NCBI GenBank assembly: GCA_018402605.1
Contig: JAGYIK010000010.1
Span: 1-21,948, forward strand
Reading direction: 5' to 3'
Source: Litorivicinus sp.
Lineage (GTDB): Bacteria > Pseudomonadota > Gammaproteobacteria > Pseudomonadales > Litorivicinaceae
DNA length: 21,948 bases
Position numbers and translations under genes: made by a program. Under the pieces are notes generated by a model. That model saw only the letters and a program-made list of their open reading frames with translations. It was not told the DNA's origin and ran no database searches. Shown here one piece after another: positions 8,267-15,963 of the stretch. The first letter of the stretch is position 1. Each line of letters starts with the position of its first letter.

Positions 8267-9283
8267 TTGGCTTGGCGTCTCGGCATCAACGGCTACGGCC
8301 GCATTGGGCGTTGCGTGGTGCGCGCCCTTTCTGAACGTGGTTTGCTGGATCGTATTCAACCGGTCTTGATCAATGATCCTGCCGAGCCTGACAGCTTGGT
8401 ACATCTGACACATTATGACTCGACCCATGGACGGTCCGAGCGTCTCTTCCAAACCGATCCAAAAGGTGGCTATCTGCTCAACGGCCGCTCAATCGCATTG
8501 ACACAAAACGCATCGCCGAAACAGATTGATTACCGTCAGTTTCCGGTTGATGTGGTGCTTGAGAGTTCCGGTCGATTCGCCTCACGGGACGGTGCTGATG
8601 CGCACCTCGAGGCTGGTGCGCCGCGCGTTTTAATTGGTGCGCCAGGCGGCCCAGAGGTCGACCGAACCGTTGTTTATGGGCTCAATCATCTGGCGATTAC
8701 CAGTGAAGATCGCGTTCTTTCTGCAGCCAGTTGCACAACCAATTGTCTCGCAATGGGTGTTTCGGCGCTCACCTCAGAGATGCAAATTGAACGGGGTTTC
8801 TACACCACCATTCATGCGGTGACGAACGACCAGGTATTAATCGACAGTGCGCACCGTGATCCACGCCGCGGTCGGTCGGCGGGGAGTTCCATGATTCCCA
8901 CAACCACTAACGCCATTCTGGCGTTGGAATGGGTCATGCCGGAGCTGGCAGGGCGCATCCAAGGGTTTTCGATGCGGGTTCCGACGCAAAATGTCTCCTG
9001 TGTGGATTTGACCGTGCTCCTCGACCGCGAAGTATCTGAGGCCGATATTCTCGATGCCATGCGGCGATGGAGTCAGGTTCAAGCAGGGCTTTTCGCGGTG
9101 AACGATGAACCACTGGTTTCGATTGATTTCAATCATCATCCCGCATCGAGTATTTTTGATGCGACTCAACTGATGGTGAATGGACCTTTGGTCAAATTAT
9201 TGTTTTGGTATGACAACGAATGGGGCTACTCCAATCGTGTGATCGACCTGTTGTTGCACTGGCAGTCTATTTCGAGGGAGTAA
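8267..9283 (+). CDS. Glyceraldehyde-3-phosphate dehydrogenase family (GapA or erythrose-4-phosphate dehydrogenase)
   Basis: NAD-dependent phosphorylating dehydrogenase of 338 residues. It has the Rossmann start INGYGRIGRCVVRAL, an Asp at residue 37 after LIN that favours NAD, the catalytic loop SAASCTTNC with nucleophile Cys156, the base His183 in TTIHAVTNDQ, and WYDNEWGYSNRV near the C-terminus. Some features resemble Epd, the erythrose-4-phosphate dehydrogenase of vitamin B6 synthesis (VVYGLN, NDQVLIDSAH, SIDFNHHP), and epd sits before pgk in both E. coli and Pseudomonas; others (PTTTNA, YDNEWGYSN) are plain GAPDH. I therefore give no symbol. Translation must start at TTG 8267, directly after the tkt TAA, with AAGG 8 nt upstream; no ATG or GTG is available before the conserved N-terminus. 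Confidence 0.9.
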   Translation: MAWRLGINGYGRIGRCVVRALSERGLLDRIQPVLINDPAEPDSLVHLTHYDSTHGRSERLFQTDPKGGYLLNGRSIALTQNASPKQIDYRQFPVDVVLESSGRFASRDGADAHLEAGAPRVLIGAPGGPEVDRTVVYGLNHLAITSEDRVLSAASCTTNCLAMGVSALTSEMQIERGFYTTIHAVTNDQVLIDSAHRDPRRGRSAGSSMIPTTTNAILALEWVMPELAGRIQGFSMRVPTQNVSCVDLTVLLDREVSEADILDAMRRWSQVQAGLFAVNDEPLVSIDFNHHPASSIFDATQLMVNGPLVKLLFWYDNEWGYSNRVIDLLLHWQSISRE

Positions 9284-9286
9284 ATC

Positions 9287-10436
9287 ATGATCAAGACCCT
9301 ATCTGATGTGGCCTTGGCGGGCCGTCGTGTGCTGGTTCGTCAAGATCTGAACGTCCCTGTGAAATCGGGGAAAGTGACCTCGACTGCACGAATTGACGCG
9401 GCGCTGCCGACCTTGCAGCAACTGCTTGATGGTGGCGCGCAGGTCGCGGTGATGAGTCATCTCGGCCGTCCTGAGGAAGGCCTGTGTGAACCCGAGTTCT
9501 CGCTGGCTCCGGTTGCCGATGTACTGTCAGAAAAACTGGGTCGGCCCGTTCCACTAATCACCGATTGGATCGATGGGTTTGAGCAGACTGAAGCTTTGGT
9601 GTTGCTCGAAAATGTCCGCTACCTCAAAGGTGAGAAAAAAGACGACCCCGCATTGGCAGCAAAAATGGCCGCACTGTGCGATCTGTATGGTCATGGACGC
9701 CTTTGGCACTGCACACCGCGCGCAAGCCTCAACACATGGTGTGGGCTTGCTGGCGAGCGAGGGTTGTGGCGTATCCGCTGATGGCGCTGAACTTGAGGTC
9801 AGACTAGCGCTTGCGAACTGGCGCGTCCCGCGGTCGCAGTGGTGGGGGGCTCTAAAGTGTCGACTAAGCTTGATGTGCTCAATGAGCAGGCGAATCGGGT
9901 GCAATTGTATCGATGTGGGTGCGGCATTGCCAACACATTTGGCAGCCGCAGGTCTTCCTGTCGCCAGTCGCTTTGATGGAGCCCGATTTGTTGAGACCTA
10001 AAGTCCTGATGGCCCGGGTCGATATTCCATTGCCGGTCGATGTGATCGTGGCCACGTTTCTTTCCGCAGACGCGCTTGCGACGTAGTTCCTTTGAATGAT
10101 GCTGCGGATGAAGACATGATTCTCGGGATGTCGGCCCCGGTGATCGCTGCGGTCCTATGCCGCCGTCATGCGGGGTGCGGAAACAATGCTTTGAAATGGC
10201 CTGTGGGTGCGTTTGAGATCCCACAGTTCTCCAAAGGAACCGAAGCACTCGCGCGCGCAATTGTAGTAGCCAGCCCAGGGTTTAGCTTGGTTAAAAGCGG
10301 TGACACCTTGGCTGCGATCGATCAATCTGGCGTTAGTGCTGACATCAGTTATATCTCTACCGGCGGTGTGCTTCCTCAATCGTCGCAAGGAAGAACTTCC
10401 AGCGGTTGCGATGCTCAACCAAGAAAAGATGGATAA
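9287..10436 (+). CDS. pgk: Phosphoglycerate kinase, C-terminal two thirds broken by multiple frameshifts
   Basis: Interconverts 1,3-bisphosphoglycerate and 3-phosphoglycerate with ADP/ATP. The N-terminal 130 or so residues are clean: VALAGRRVLVRQDLNVPVKS, TARIDAALPTL, VAVMSHLGRPEEG, PEFSLAPVADVL, LLENVRYLKGEKKDDPALA. At about 9689 an extra G breaks the frame, after which VMDAFGTAHRAQASTHGVG, VVGGSKVSTKLDVLN, VGGGIANTF, LMARVDIPLPVDVIVAT, ADEDMIL, GAFEIPQFSKGTEALARAIV, GDTLAAIDQ, ISYISTGG and ELPAVAMLNQEKM follow in order but in changing frames. The ATG at 9287 has GGAG 6 nt upstream, 3 nt after the preceding stop. The end is taken as TAA 10434-10436, just before the fba ribosome-binding site. 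Length of 1150 nt fits the family (E. coli 1164 nt). Confidence 0.88.
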
Positions 10437-10445
10437 GGAGTCGAC

Positions 10446-11511
10446 ATGGCTTTTATCAGTTTGCGTCGTCACGCTGGATCATGCAGCCGAACAGGGTTAT
10501 GGCGTTCTGCATTTGAATGCCAATAATTGGAGCAGATGCGCGCCATTATGGAAGCAGCCGATGCTGTGGATGCCCAGTGATTGTGTAGGCCCTGGCCGGT
10601 GCACGGGAGTTAGTGTACCCCGTGGAACCTTGAAGCATCTGATTGAAGCGGCGATCGAAGAGTTTCCGCACATACCAGTGTGCATGCATCAGGACCATGG
10701 GGCCTCGCCCGATGTGTGCCAGCAGTCAATCCAATTGGGTTTTTCATCGGTCATGATGGACGGCTCCCTCATGCCAGACCAAAAGACACCGGCAAGCTAC
10801 GACTACAACGTTGAGGTCACGGCACTGACCACGAAGATGGCGCATGCCTGTGGAGTCTCAGTTGAGGGCGAGCTTGGGTGTTTAGGCTCATTAGAGACAG
10901 GGCAGGCTGGCGAAGAAGACGGTGTCGGCGCTGAGGGCATTTTGTCGCATGATCAGATGCTCACAGACCCTGATGAGGCGGCTGATTTTGTGAAGGCGAC
11001 TGGCGTGGACGCCTTGGCGATAGCGATCGGTACCTCGCACGGTGCGTATAAGTTCACCCGCCCACCGACCGGCGATATTTTGGCGATTGACCGCATCAAG
11101 GCTATTCATGCGCGGATCCCAGATACACACCTGGTCATGCATGGATCCAGCTCAGTGCCACAAGAGTGGCTGGCTGTGATCAATGAGTTTGGTGGAGAGA
11201 TCCCAGAAACTTACGGCGTGCCTGTCTCTGAAATCCAAGAGGGGATCAAGTATGGCGTGCGGAAGGTGAATATCGATACGGATCTGCGTTTAGCGTCCAC
11301 CGGCGCGATTCGTCGTGCGCTTGCTCAGCATCCATCGGAGTTCGATCCGCGGAAATATCTCAAAGAGGCCACCAAGGCGATGGCTGAGATTGTCAAGGCA
11401 CGTTACGAAGCCTTTGGATGTGCAGGTCAGGCCTCAAAGATCAAGGTGATTGGCTTGGAGGCGATGGCGTCCCGCTATCTGACCGGTGAGTTGGATCCAC
11501 GGATCAGCTAA
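10446..11511 (+). CDS. fba: Fructose-bisphosphate aldolase class II (Calvin-cycle subtype), N-terminus frameshifted
   Basis: Zinc-dependent aldolase that splits or forms fructose-1,6-bisphosphate. From about 10620 the frame is clean and matches the 354-residue subtype found in pseudomonads: HLIEAAIEEFPHIPVCMHQD (metal His), FSSVMMDGSL, VSVEGELGCLGSLETG, GEEDGVGAEG, IGTSHGAYKFTRPPTGDIL, HLVMHGSSSVPQEWL, YGVRKVNIDTDLRLASTGAI and GELDPRIS. The ATG at 10446 (MAFISLR) has AAGGAG 5 nt upstream, overlapping the pgk stop. Between 10460 and 10640 the sequence equivalents of LDHAAEQGYGV, FNANN, EQMRAIMEAADAVDAP and EPLKHLIEAAIEE change frame several times. Length of 1066 nt is one base off a 354-codon gene. 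The upstream extension of the open frame into pgk is accidental. Confidence 0.88.
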
Positions 11512-11518
11512 TGCATGC

Positions 11519-11551
11519 GAGGGCGCCTGTCGATGTTGCTCGACGGCGCTC
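11519..11551. terminator. GC-rich hairpin between convergent fba and serA
   Basis: The gap between the fba stop (11511) and the serA stop (11561) contains an inverted repeat: GAG-GCGCC-GTCGA on one arm and TCGAC-GGCG-CTC on the other, around a 6-7 nt loop (TGTTGC), with single-base bulges. Its place between two converging genes suggests a shared terminator or transcript-end stabiliser. Neither strand shows a T run after the hairpin, so it is not a canonical intrinsic terminator. Confidence 0.45.
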
Positions 11552-11560
11552 ACGCGCGGC

Positions 11561-12786
11561 TTAAAACAGCACACGACAGCGAATAGTTCCCTCGATTTCC
11601 GCAAGCTTTTCGAGGGCCACCTCAGAATAGTCGCGATCCACATCGATCACCACATAGCCAATCTTGTCCGAGGTTTGCAAAAACTGCGATCCAATGTTGA
11701 TCGCATTTTCAGCAAATACAGTGTTGATTGCGGACAAGACGCCCGGGCGGTTCTCGTGGACATGCAAAAGTCGGTGGTGATTTGGGTGCGGTGGTAAGGC
11801 CACCTCAGGGAAGTTCACGCTGGTAAGTGTGGATCCATTATCGGAGTAGCGAACCAATTTATCAGGCAACTTCAACACCAATGTTTCTTGCGCTTCTTGA
11901 GTCGAGCCGCCGACATGGGGTGTCAGATGGCATTATCGAGACCGCGCAGCGGTGATTCGAACTCGTCGTCATTGGATTTGGGTTCGACTGGAAATACGTC
12001 TACCGCGGTTCCGAGCAGTCGTTTCTCTTCCAATGCTTTAGCCAGCGCATCGATATCCACCACGGTGCCACGCGATGCGTTGATCAGGATACTTTTCGGT
12101 TTCATCTGTCCAATCCGCTCCTGATCCATGAGGTTGCGGGTGGAGGCGAGGTCTGGCACATGCAGCGAGACAATATCGCTTTGCCCGAGTAGTGCCTCAA
12201 GCGATGGAATCTGTGACGCATTGCCCAGTGGCAGTTTTGACACCACATCGTAAAACACAACGCGCATCCCAAGGCCCTCGGCCAGCACAGAGAGCTGGGA
12301 TCCAATGGACCCATAGCCGACGATACCGAGTGTTTTGCCACGAATCTCAAATGAATCTGAGGCCGACTTGAGCCAGATGCCGCGGTGTGCCTTGGCATTC
12401 TTTTCAGGGATCCCACGCAGTAGCAAAATCGCCTCTGCCAATACGAGTTCGGCGACAGACCGCGTATTGGAGTAGGGCGCGTTGAAGACCACGACGCCAT
12501 GTTCGGTGGCGGCGCTGAGGTCAACTTGGTTTGTACCAATGCAAAAACAACCGACTGCGACCAGCTTCTCTGCGGCCTCAAAGACATCACGCGTCAGGGT
12601 TGTTCTCGAACGAATGCCAAGGAAGTGGACGCCGTCGAGCTTTGCAATGAGCTCAGGCCCCGACAACGCCGTTTTCACCGATTCAATGTTGGTGTACCCG
12701 GCATCACGAAAAATGCGTTCGGCTGAGGGATGGATGCCCTCGAGCAGCAGGATCTTGAGTTTGGATTTGTCAAAGGATGTGGTCAT
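11561..12786 (-). CDS. serA: D-3-phosphoglycerate dehydrogenase with C-terminal ACT domain, frameshifted
   Basis: First enzyme of serine synthesis, oxidising 3-phosphoglycerate with NAD. The N-terminal 287 residues are clean: KILLLEGIHP, FLGIRSRTTLT, AVGCFCIGTNQVDL, FNAPYSNTRSVAELVLAE, the NAD-binding LGIVGYGSIGSQLS, INASRGTVVDIDAL and TAVDVFPVEP. Near 11926 one base appears missing (ATC-TGA where ATC-CTG-ACA is expected), after which TPHVGGSTQEAQE, VRYSDNGSTLTSVNFPEVAL and the ACT domain HENRPGVLSAINTVFAENAI continue to 11561. A second pair of compensating changes (short T run 11884-11886; extra A at 11864) turns the expected NIGVEVADKL into TLVLKLPDKL. Length fits E. coli SerA (410 residues), whose ACT domain binds serine for feedback inhibition. 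It lies 2 nt after rpiA. Alternatively this is a real frameshift. Confidence 0.9.
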
Positions 12787-12788
12787 GG

Positions 12789-13466
12789 CTATGCGTCTCT
12801 TGTGAATTCGAGGATGTCGGTTTCAGTGGCAAGTAAAAGAAGGTCAGCTGGGCGACGTGCGAATAGTCCGCAGGTCACGACACCTGGAATTTGATTGATT
12901 GCGAGTTCAAGCTGCTTGGGGTCGGTAATCGACAGTCCATGCACATCAATGATGATGTTGCCGTTGTCGGTGACGACGCCAGGTCGGTATTCGGGGTCGC
13001 CGCCCAAGTCCACCAGTGCGCGACCGACCAAACTTCTCGCCATCGGAATCACTTCAACTGGCAGTGGGAAGGTACCCAATACATCGACACGCTTTGAGTC
13101 ATCTGCAATGCAGATGAATAGCCTCGACGCCTCAGCAATAATCTTTTCGCGCGTCAGTGCTGCGCCGCCACCTTTAATGAGATTGAGCCTCGGGTCCGCC
13201 TCGTCAGCGCCATCGACGTAGACCGGGAGGGTGCCGGTCATGTTCAGATCAAGCAGTTCAATCCCGTAATGAGACAGACGCTCTTCGGTTGCTTTGGATG
13301 AGGCGACAGCGCCTAGAAAATCAATTTTGCTCTCGGCCAAGACGTCAATAAAATGATTGGCGGTCGATCCCGTGCCGATTCCAAGCGCGGTGTTGGCATC
13401 GAGTTGATCGCGTACTCGCTCAAAAGCGGCTTCGGCCACACGGCGTTTTCTGGCGTCCGGCATCAT
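12789..13466 (-). CDS. rpiA: Ribose-5-phosphate isomerase A
   Basis: Interconverts ribose-5-phosphate and ribulose-5-phosphate in the non-oxidative pentose phosphate pathway. The 225-residue protein shows all family motifs: ALGIGTGSTANHFID (phosphate-binding loop), AVASSKATEERL, VYVDGADEADPRLNLIKGGG (the active-site Asp pair and Lys), ALTREKIIAE, FPLPVEVIPMARS, YRPGVVTDNGNIIIDVHG and IPGVVTCGLFA. The start is placed at ATG 13466 because GGAG lies 6 nt upstream; two further in-frame ATGs (13478, 13496) lack both support and homology, and an adjacent ATG at 13463 is equally possible. serA follows after 2 nt, so the two are one unit. rpiA beside ilvA, divergently read, is also the pseudomonad arrangement. 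Confidence 0.96.
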   Translation of the reverse strand: MMPDARKRRVAEAAFERVRDQLDANTALGIGTGSTANHFIDVLAESKIDFLGAVASSKATEERLSHYGIELLDLNMTGTLPVYVDGADEADPRLNLIKGGGAALTREKIIAEASRLFICIADDSKRVDVLGTFPLPVEVIPMARSLVGRALVDLGGDPEYRPGVVTDNGNIIIDVHGLSITDPKQLELAINQIPGVVTCGLFARRPADLLLLATETDILEFTRDA

Positions 13467-13548
13467 CCTGATCTCCATGAAGGGGGGCGAAATCATAGCT
13501 GTAAGAAGGCTCAGACGCTATGATAGCGAGCTTCATTTTGGAATTCTC
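13467..13548. promoter_or_regulatory. Divergent rpiA/ilvA intergenic region with a 13-bp palindrome
   Basis: This 82-nt gap must hold promoter elements for rpiA-serA and ilvA. A perfect interrupted palindrome CGCTAT-G-ATAGCG (13516-13528) contains TATGAT on the plus strand and TATCAT on the minus strand, either of which could be a -10 element, so the site could serve as an overlapping divergent promoter or an operator. I found no good -35 at the proper distance on either strand. Confidence 0.4.
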
Positions 13549-15063
13549 ATGTTAGATAGTTTGATTCGCAAAATCCTCTCAGCGCGCGTGTATGACGTCG
13601 CCATTGAGTCACCGGTCCATCAGGCCCCGTTTTTGTCGTCTCGCCTCGGGCGTACGATCCTCTATAAGCGCGAGGATCTGCAGCCGGTCTATTCATTTAA
13701 ATGCCGGGGTGCCTACAACAAAATGGTTGGCATTGATCCGGCAATTTTGGCCAAGGGTGTGATCGCGGCCTCTGCTGGGAATCATGCGCAAGGCGTGGCG
13801 CTGGGCGCACAGAAGTTAAAGATCCCTGCTGTCATCGTCATGCCGACTACCACGCCAGCCATCAAGGTCCGTTCGGTGAAGGCGCGCGGTGCACAGGTGA
13901 TCTTGTTTGGCGATAGCTTCGATGAAGCGTTCGCGAAGAGCCAAGAGATGGTGGCTGAGCATGGATACACCTACTTGCATCCGTTTGATGACATCGAGGT
14001 GATTGCGGGACAAGGCACCGTCGCTGTGGAGTTACTTCGACAAGTCACCCGTCCCATTGATGCGGTCTTTATCCCAGTGGGTGGTGGTGGTTTGGCTGCA
14101 GGTATGGCGGCCTACATTAAATATGTTCGCCCTGAGATTAAGGTCATTGGGGTCGAGCCTGAAGATGCGGCCTGTTTGGATGCTGCGATGCGCGCCGGAT
14201 CGCGTGTTGTGCTGCCGCAAGTTGGATTATTTGCCGATGGTGTGGCAGTAAAGCAGATCGGTGAAAATACCTTCAATGTGCTGAAAGACCACTGTGATGA
14301 GGTGATTACAGTGACCACCGATGAGATCTGTGCGGCGGTCAAAGACGTATTTGATGATGTGCGCAGCGTCAATGAGCCTGCAGGTGCGCTATCGGTTGCG
14401 GGCTTAAAGAAATACGCAGAGCGTGAGGGGCCGGGTGAGGCCCTAGTCGCTGTCCTTTCAGGTGCCAACGTCAACTTCGATCGGATCCGTCATGTCGCCG
14501 AGCGCGCGGAAGTTGGAGAGCGCCGGGAAGCGATTCTCGGTGTGACCATTCCGGAGCGTCCAGGTGCTTTTAAAACGTTTTGTGAACAGATCGGCCATCG
14601 CAACATCACTGAATTCAACTACCGATATGCAGACTCCAGTGAGGCGCATATTTTTGTTGGTCTGACGACGGACCCGACAAGTGATGACCGGAACAATCTT
14701 GTGGCGCGCCTGAACGCGGCTGGGCTGCCGGTGGTTGATATGACCGACAACGAACTGGCGAAGCTGCATATTCGTCACATGGTCGGTGGGAGAAGCCCCG
14801 AGGCAGGCGCGGAACTGGTCTTCCGCTTTGAGTTCCCTGAGCGGCCGGGTGCGCTGTTGAAGTTTTTGAATCGGATCGGTTCACGTTGGAACATCTCTGC
14901 ATTTCACTACCGCAACCATGGTGCTGCCTATGGCCGCGTGTTGGTCTCGATGCAGGCGAGTTTCTCAGAGCGCGATGAATTGGCCAGTTATTTTGATGAC
15001 ATTGGCTACACGTATTTTGATGAGACGGAAAATCCTGCAGTTAACATGTTTATGAAAAGCTGA
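13549..15063 (+). CDS. ilvA: Threonine deaminase (biosynthetic threonine ammonia-lyase)
   Basis: PLP enzyme converting threonine to 2-oxobutyrate, the first step to isoleucine. The 504-residue protein has the full biosynthetic form. The catalytic domain carries KREDLQPVYSFKCRGAY with PLP-binding Lys51, ASAGNHAQGVALG, the PLP phosphate loop VPVGGGGLAAGMAAY, and LSGANVNFDRIRHVAER. Two C-terminal ACT-like regulatory domains follow, beginning near REAILGVTIPERPGAFKTF and ELVFRFEFPERPGALLKFL; in the family these bind isoleucine and valine. ATG 13549 is chosen over the upstream ATG at 13477, which overlaps rpiA and lacks homology; GGAA about 7 nt upstream of 13549 is a modest binding site. The gene is intact. 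I see no leader peptide or attenuator ahead of it. Confidence 0.97.
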   Translation: MLDSLIRKILSARVYDVAIESPVHQAPFLSSRLGRTILYKREDLQPVYSFKCRGAYNKMVGIDPAILAKGVIAASAGNHAQGVALGAQKLKIPAVIVMPTTTPAIKVRSVKARGAQVILFGDSFDEAFAKSQEMVAEHGYTYLHPFDDIEVIAGQGTVAVELLRQVTRPIDAVFIPVGGGGLAAGMAAYIKYVRPEIKVIGVEPEDAACLDAAMRAGSRVVLPQVGLFADGVAVKQIGENTFNVLKDHCDEVITVTTDEICAAVKDVFDDVRSVNEPAGALSVAGLKKYAEREGPGEALVAVLSGANVNFDRIRHVAERAEVGERREAILGVTIPERPGAFKTFCEQIGHRNITEFNYRYADSSEAHIFVGLTTDPTSDDRNNLVARLNAAGLPVVDMTDNELAKLHIRHMVGGRSPEAGAELVFRFEFPERPGALLKFLNRIGSRWNISAFHYRNHGAAYGRVLVSMQASFSERDELASYFDDIGYTYFDETENPAVNMFMKS

Positions 15064-15095
15064 TTATCGAAACAAAGGTTAAACCACTAGAAAGT

Positions 15096-15123
15096 TTGAC
15101 ATTTTTATTTTTGGTCGTATTCT
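15096..15123 (+). promoter_or_regulatory. Sigma70-type promoter upstream of a small ORF
   Basis: A perfect -35 box TTGACA (15096-15101) is followed after 16 nt by TATTCT (15118-15123), a good -10. The spacer is T-rich. It lies 33 nt after the ilvA stop and directs transcription towards the 29-codon ORF at 15153, with an expected start near 15130. This is the clearest promoter in the window. Confidence 0.65.
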
Positions 15124-15152
15124 GTCGCCAAATGGTCACAGAGTGAAAGCCA

Positions 15153-15242
15153 ATGAATACGCGCGATCCAATGAAAATGCTGATGTTGATCGGTGGTTTA
15201 ATCCTTGCCGTCACTGTGGCGCACAGTGCGATTACAGGCTAG
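15153..15242 (+). CDS. Possible small single-pass membrane protein (29 residues)
   Basis: Short open frame ATG 15153 to TAG 15240-15242, not recognised as any named family. It begins MNTRDPMKMLM, with a charged N-terminus, and continues with a hydrophobic stretch (roughly residues 9-27, LMLIGGLILAVTVAHSAI) long enough to span a membrane once or act as a signal anchor. Support comes from the strong promoter at 15096-15123, about 30 nt before the start. The ribosome-binding site is weak (GAG about 9 nt upstream). Its last 11 bases overlap the end of the converging ygfA gene. It could instead be chance coding within a small RNA or the 5' end of an antisense transcript to ygfA. Conservation in relatives would decide. 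Confidence 0.45.
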   Translation: MNTRDPMKMLMLIGGLILAVTVAHSAITG

Positions 15243-15784
15243 AAATCCCAGTCTCTGTCACCACAATATCGAATTTTTGATCCCATATTTCCGCTTTAAA
15301 ATCAATTTGTTGCATTGAAAACGCGACTCCACCCGCAGTGGTGCACCGGGTGTGGTGTTCATGCCACCGATCATAATAACTCGCCACCCATGCCCAGCCG
15401 ATGCCCCTCTGAGTTAAATCCAGTGCATGGAACCAGCACCGCCCCGAGCGCGATTGCAGCAACAGGATTGTCCTGTTGTGAGGTCCGAATCCCATAGATT
15501 CCAATTATTTCATCATCAGGACCGGCGAGGGCGACAAAGTCCATCTGTGTCTTCGAGCGAATTTTCGGCACATACAGCTCGCGACCGGTCTGCCAGAGAC
15601 GCTGGTGGAATGGATCGAGATCGACTTCTGAACCCGTGGCGAGGTAGCTGCCGATGGGCCCGGAAATGGTAGCGGATAGCGTGACGAGATGCGCACAAAT
15701 AGCCTGTGAGGCCTTCTGGTGCGTGGCTTTTGGAATAGCATTGCGCGCATCCAATAACCGCTGGCGAAGAATGGTTTTCGACAT
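15232..15784 (-). CDS. ygfA: 5-formyltetrahydrofolate cyclo-ligase (YgfA), frameshift near the C-terminus
   Basis: ATP-dependent enzyme converting 5-formyltetrahydrofolate to 5,10-methenyltetrahydrofolate. The frame starts MSKTILRQRLLDARNAIPK at ATG 15784, directly after the 6S RNA, and shows IGSYLATGSEVDL (with Glu for folate binding), ELYVPKI, and the signature VLVPCTGFNSEGHRLGMGG. The family motif RLGMGGGYYDR is then broken near 15388: the sequence reads GGCGAGTTATTATGAT, and removal of one base restores GGxYYDRWHEHHTR, after which the frame runs to a stop at 15232 (GVAFSMQQIDFKAEIWD, FDIVVTETGI). With that correction the protein is about 183 residues, the normal length. A one-base sequencing insertion is the simplest explanation; real inactivation is possible. 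The zapA-6S-ygfA order is conserved in gammaproteobacteria. Confidence 0.88.
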
Positions 15785-15957
15785 AATGCCCCAGGTTGCC
15801 GCTGTCGGTTTGGCCCTTGAACCCACAGGTTCAAGGCGGGAAACGCAGATGCGCATTAGGCTTTCCGTGAACGGACCTGCGCACAGCGCACCCTGTGCTT
15901 CCCTAGGTAATGATTATCGGCTCGAGGACATAACCAACTGGCGCACAACCTAGGATT
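15785..15957 (-). ncRNA. ssrS: 6S RNA
   Basis: 6S RNA binds the sigma70 RNA polymerase holoenzyme and down-regulates many promoters in stationary phase. On the minus strand the 3' half contains CCTTGAACC-TGTG-GGTTCAAGG, a 9-bp hairpin (15815-15836) nearly identical to that of E. coli 6S, followed by GGCCAAACCGACAGCGGCAACC. The middle holds GAGCCGATA and GGTCCGTTCACGG-AAGCCTAA, both close to the E. coli segments. The two ends pair in a closing helix: CCTAGGTTG (15954-15946) with CAACCTGGGG (15798-15789), including a U-G pair. The gene sits between zapA and ygfA, exactly the conserved place. The ends are inferred from the helix and the -10 element, giving about 173 nt, and could be off by several bases. 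Confidence 0.93.
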
Positions 15958-15963
15958 GAATCG

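Noticed and set aside
9573..10001. A 142-residue plus-strand open frame overlapping pgk
   Set aside because: Only the part VMDAFGTAHRAQASTHG and a few later bits are protein-like, and they belong to Pgk in a shifted frame.
10300..10620. Extension of the fba frame upstream to 10300
   Set aside because: The extension reads the pgk C-terminus in mixed frames; the true fba start at 10446 has an AAGGAG site and matches family N-termini.
11561..11881. A stand-alone ACT-domain protein
   Set aside because: It is the C-terminal part of SerA, separated by a one-base break; lengths and motifs join perfectly when the frame is corrected.
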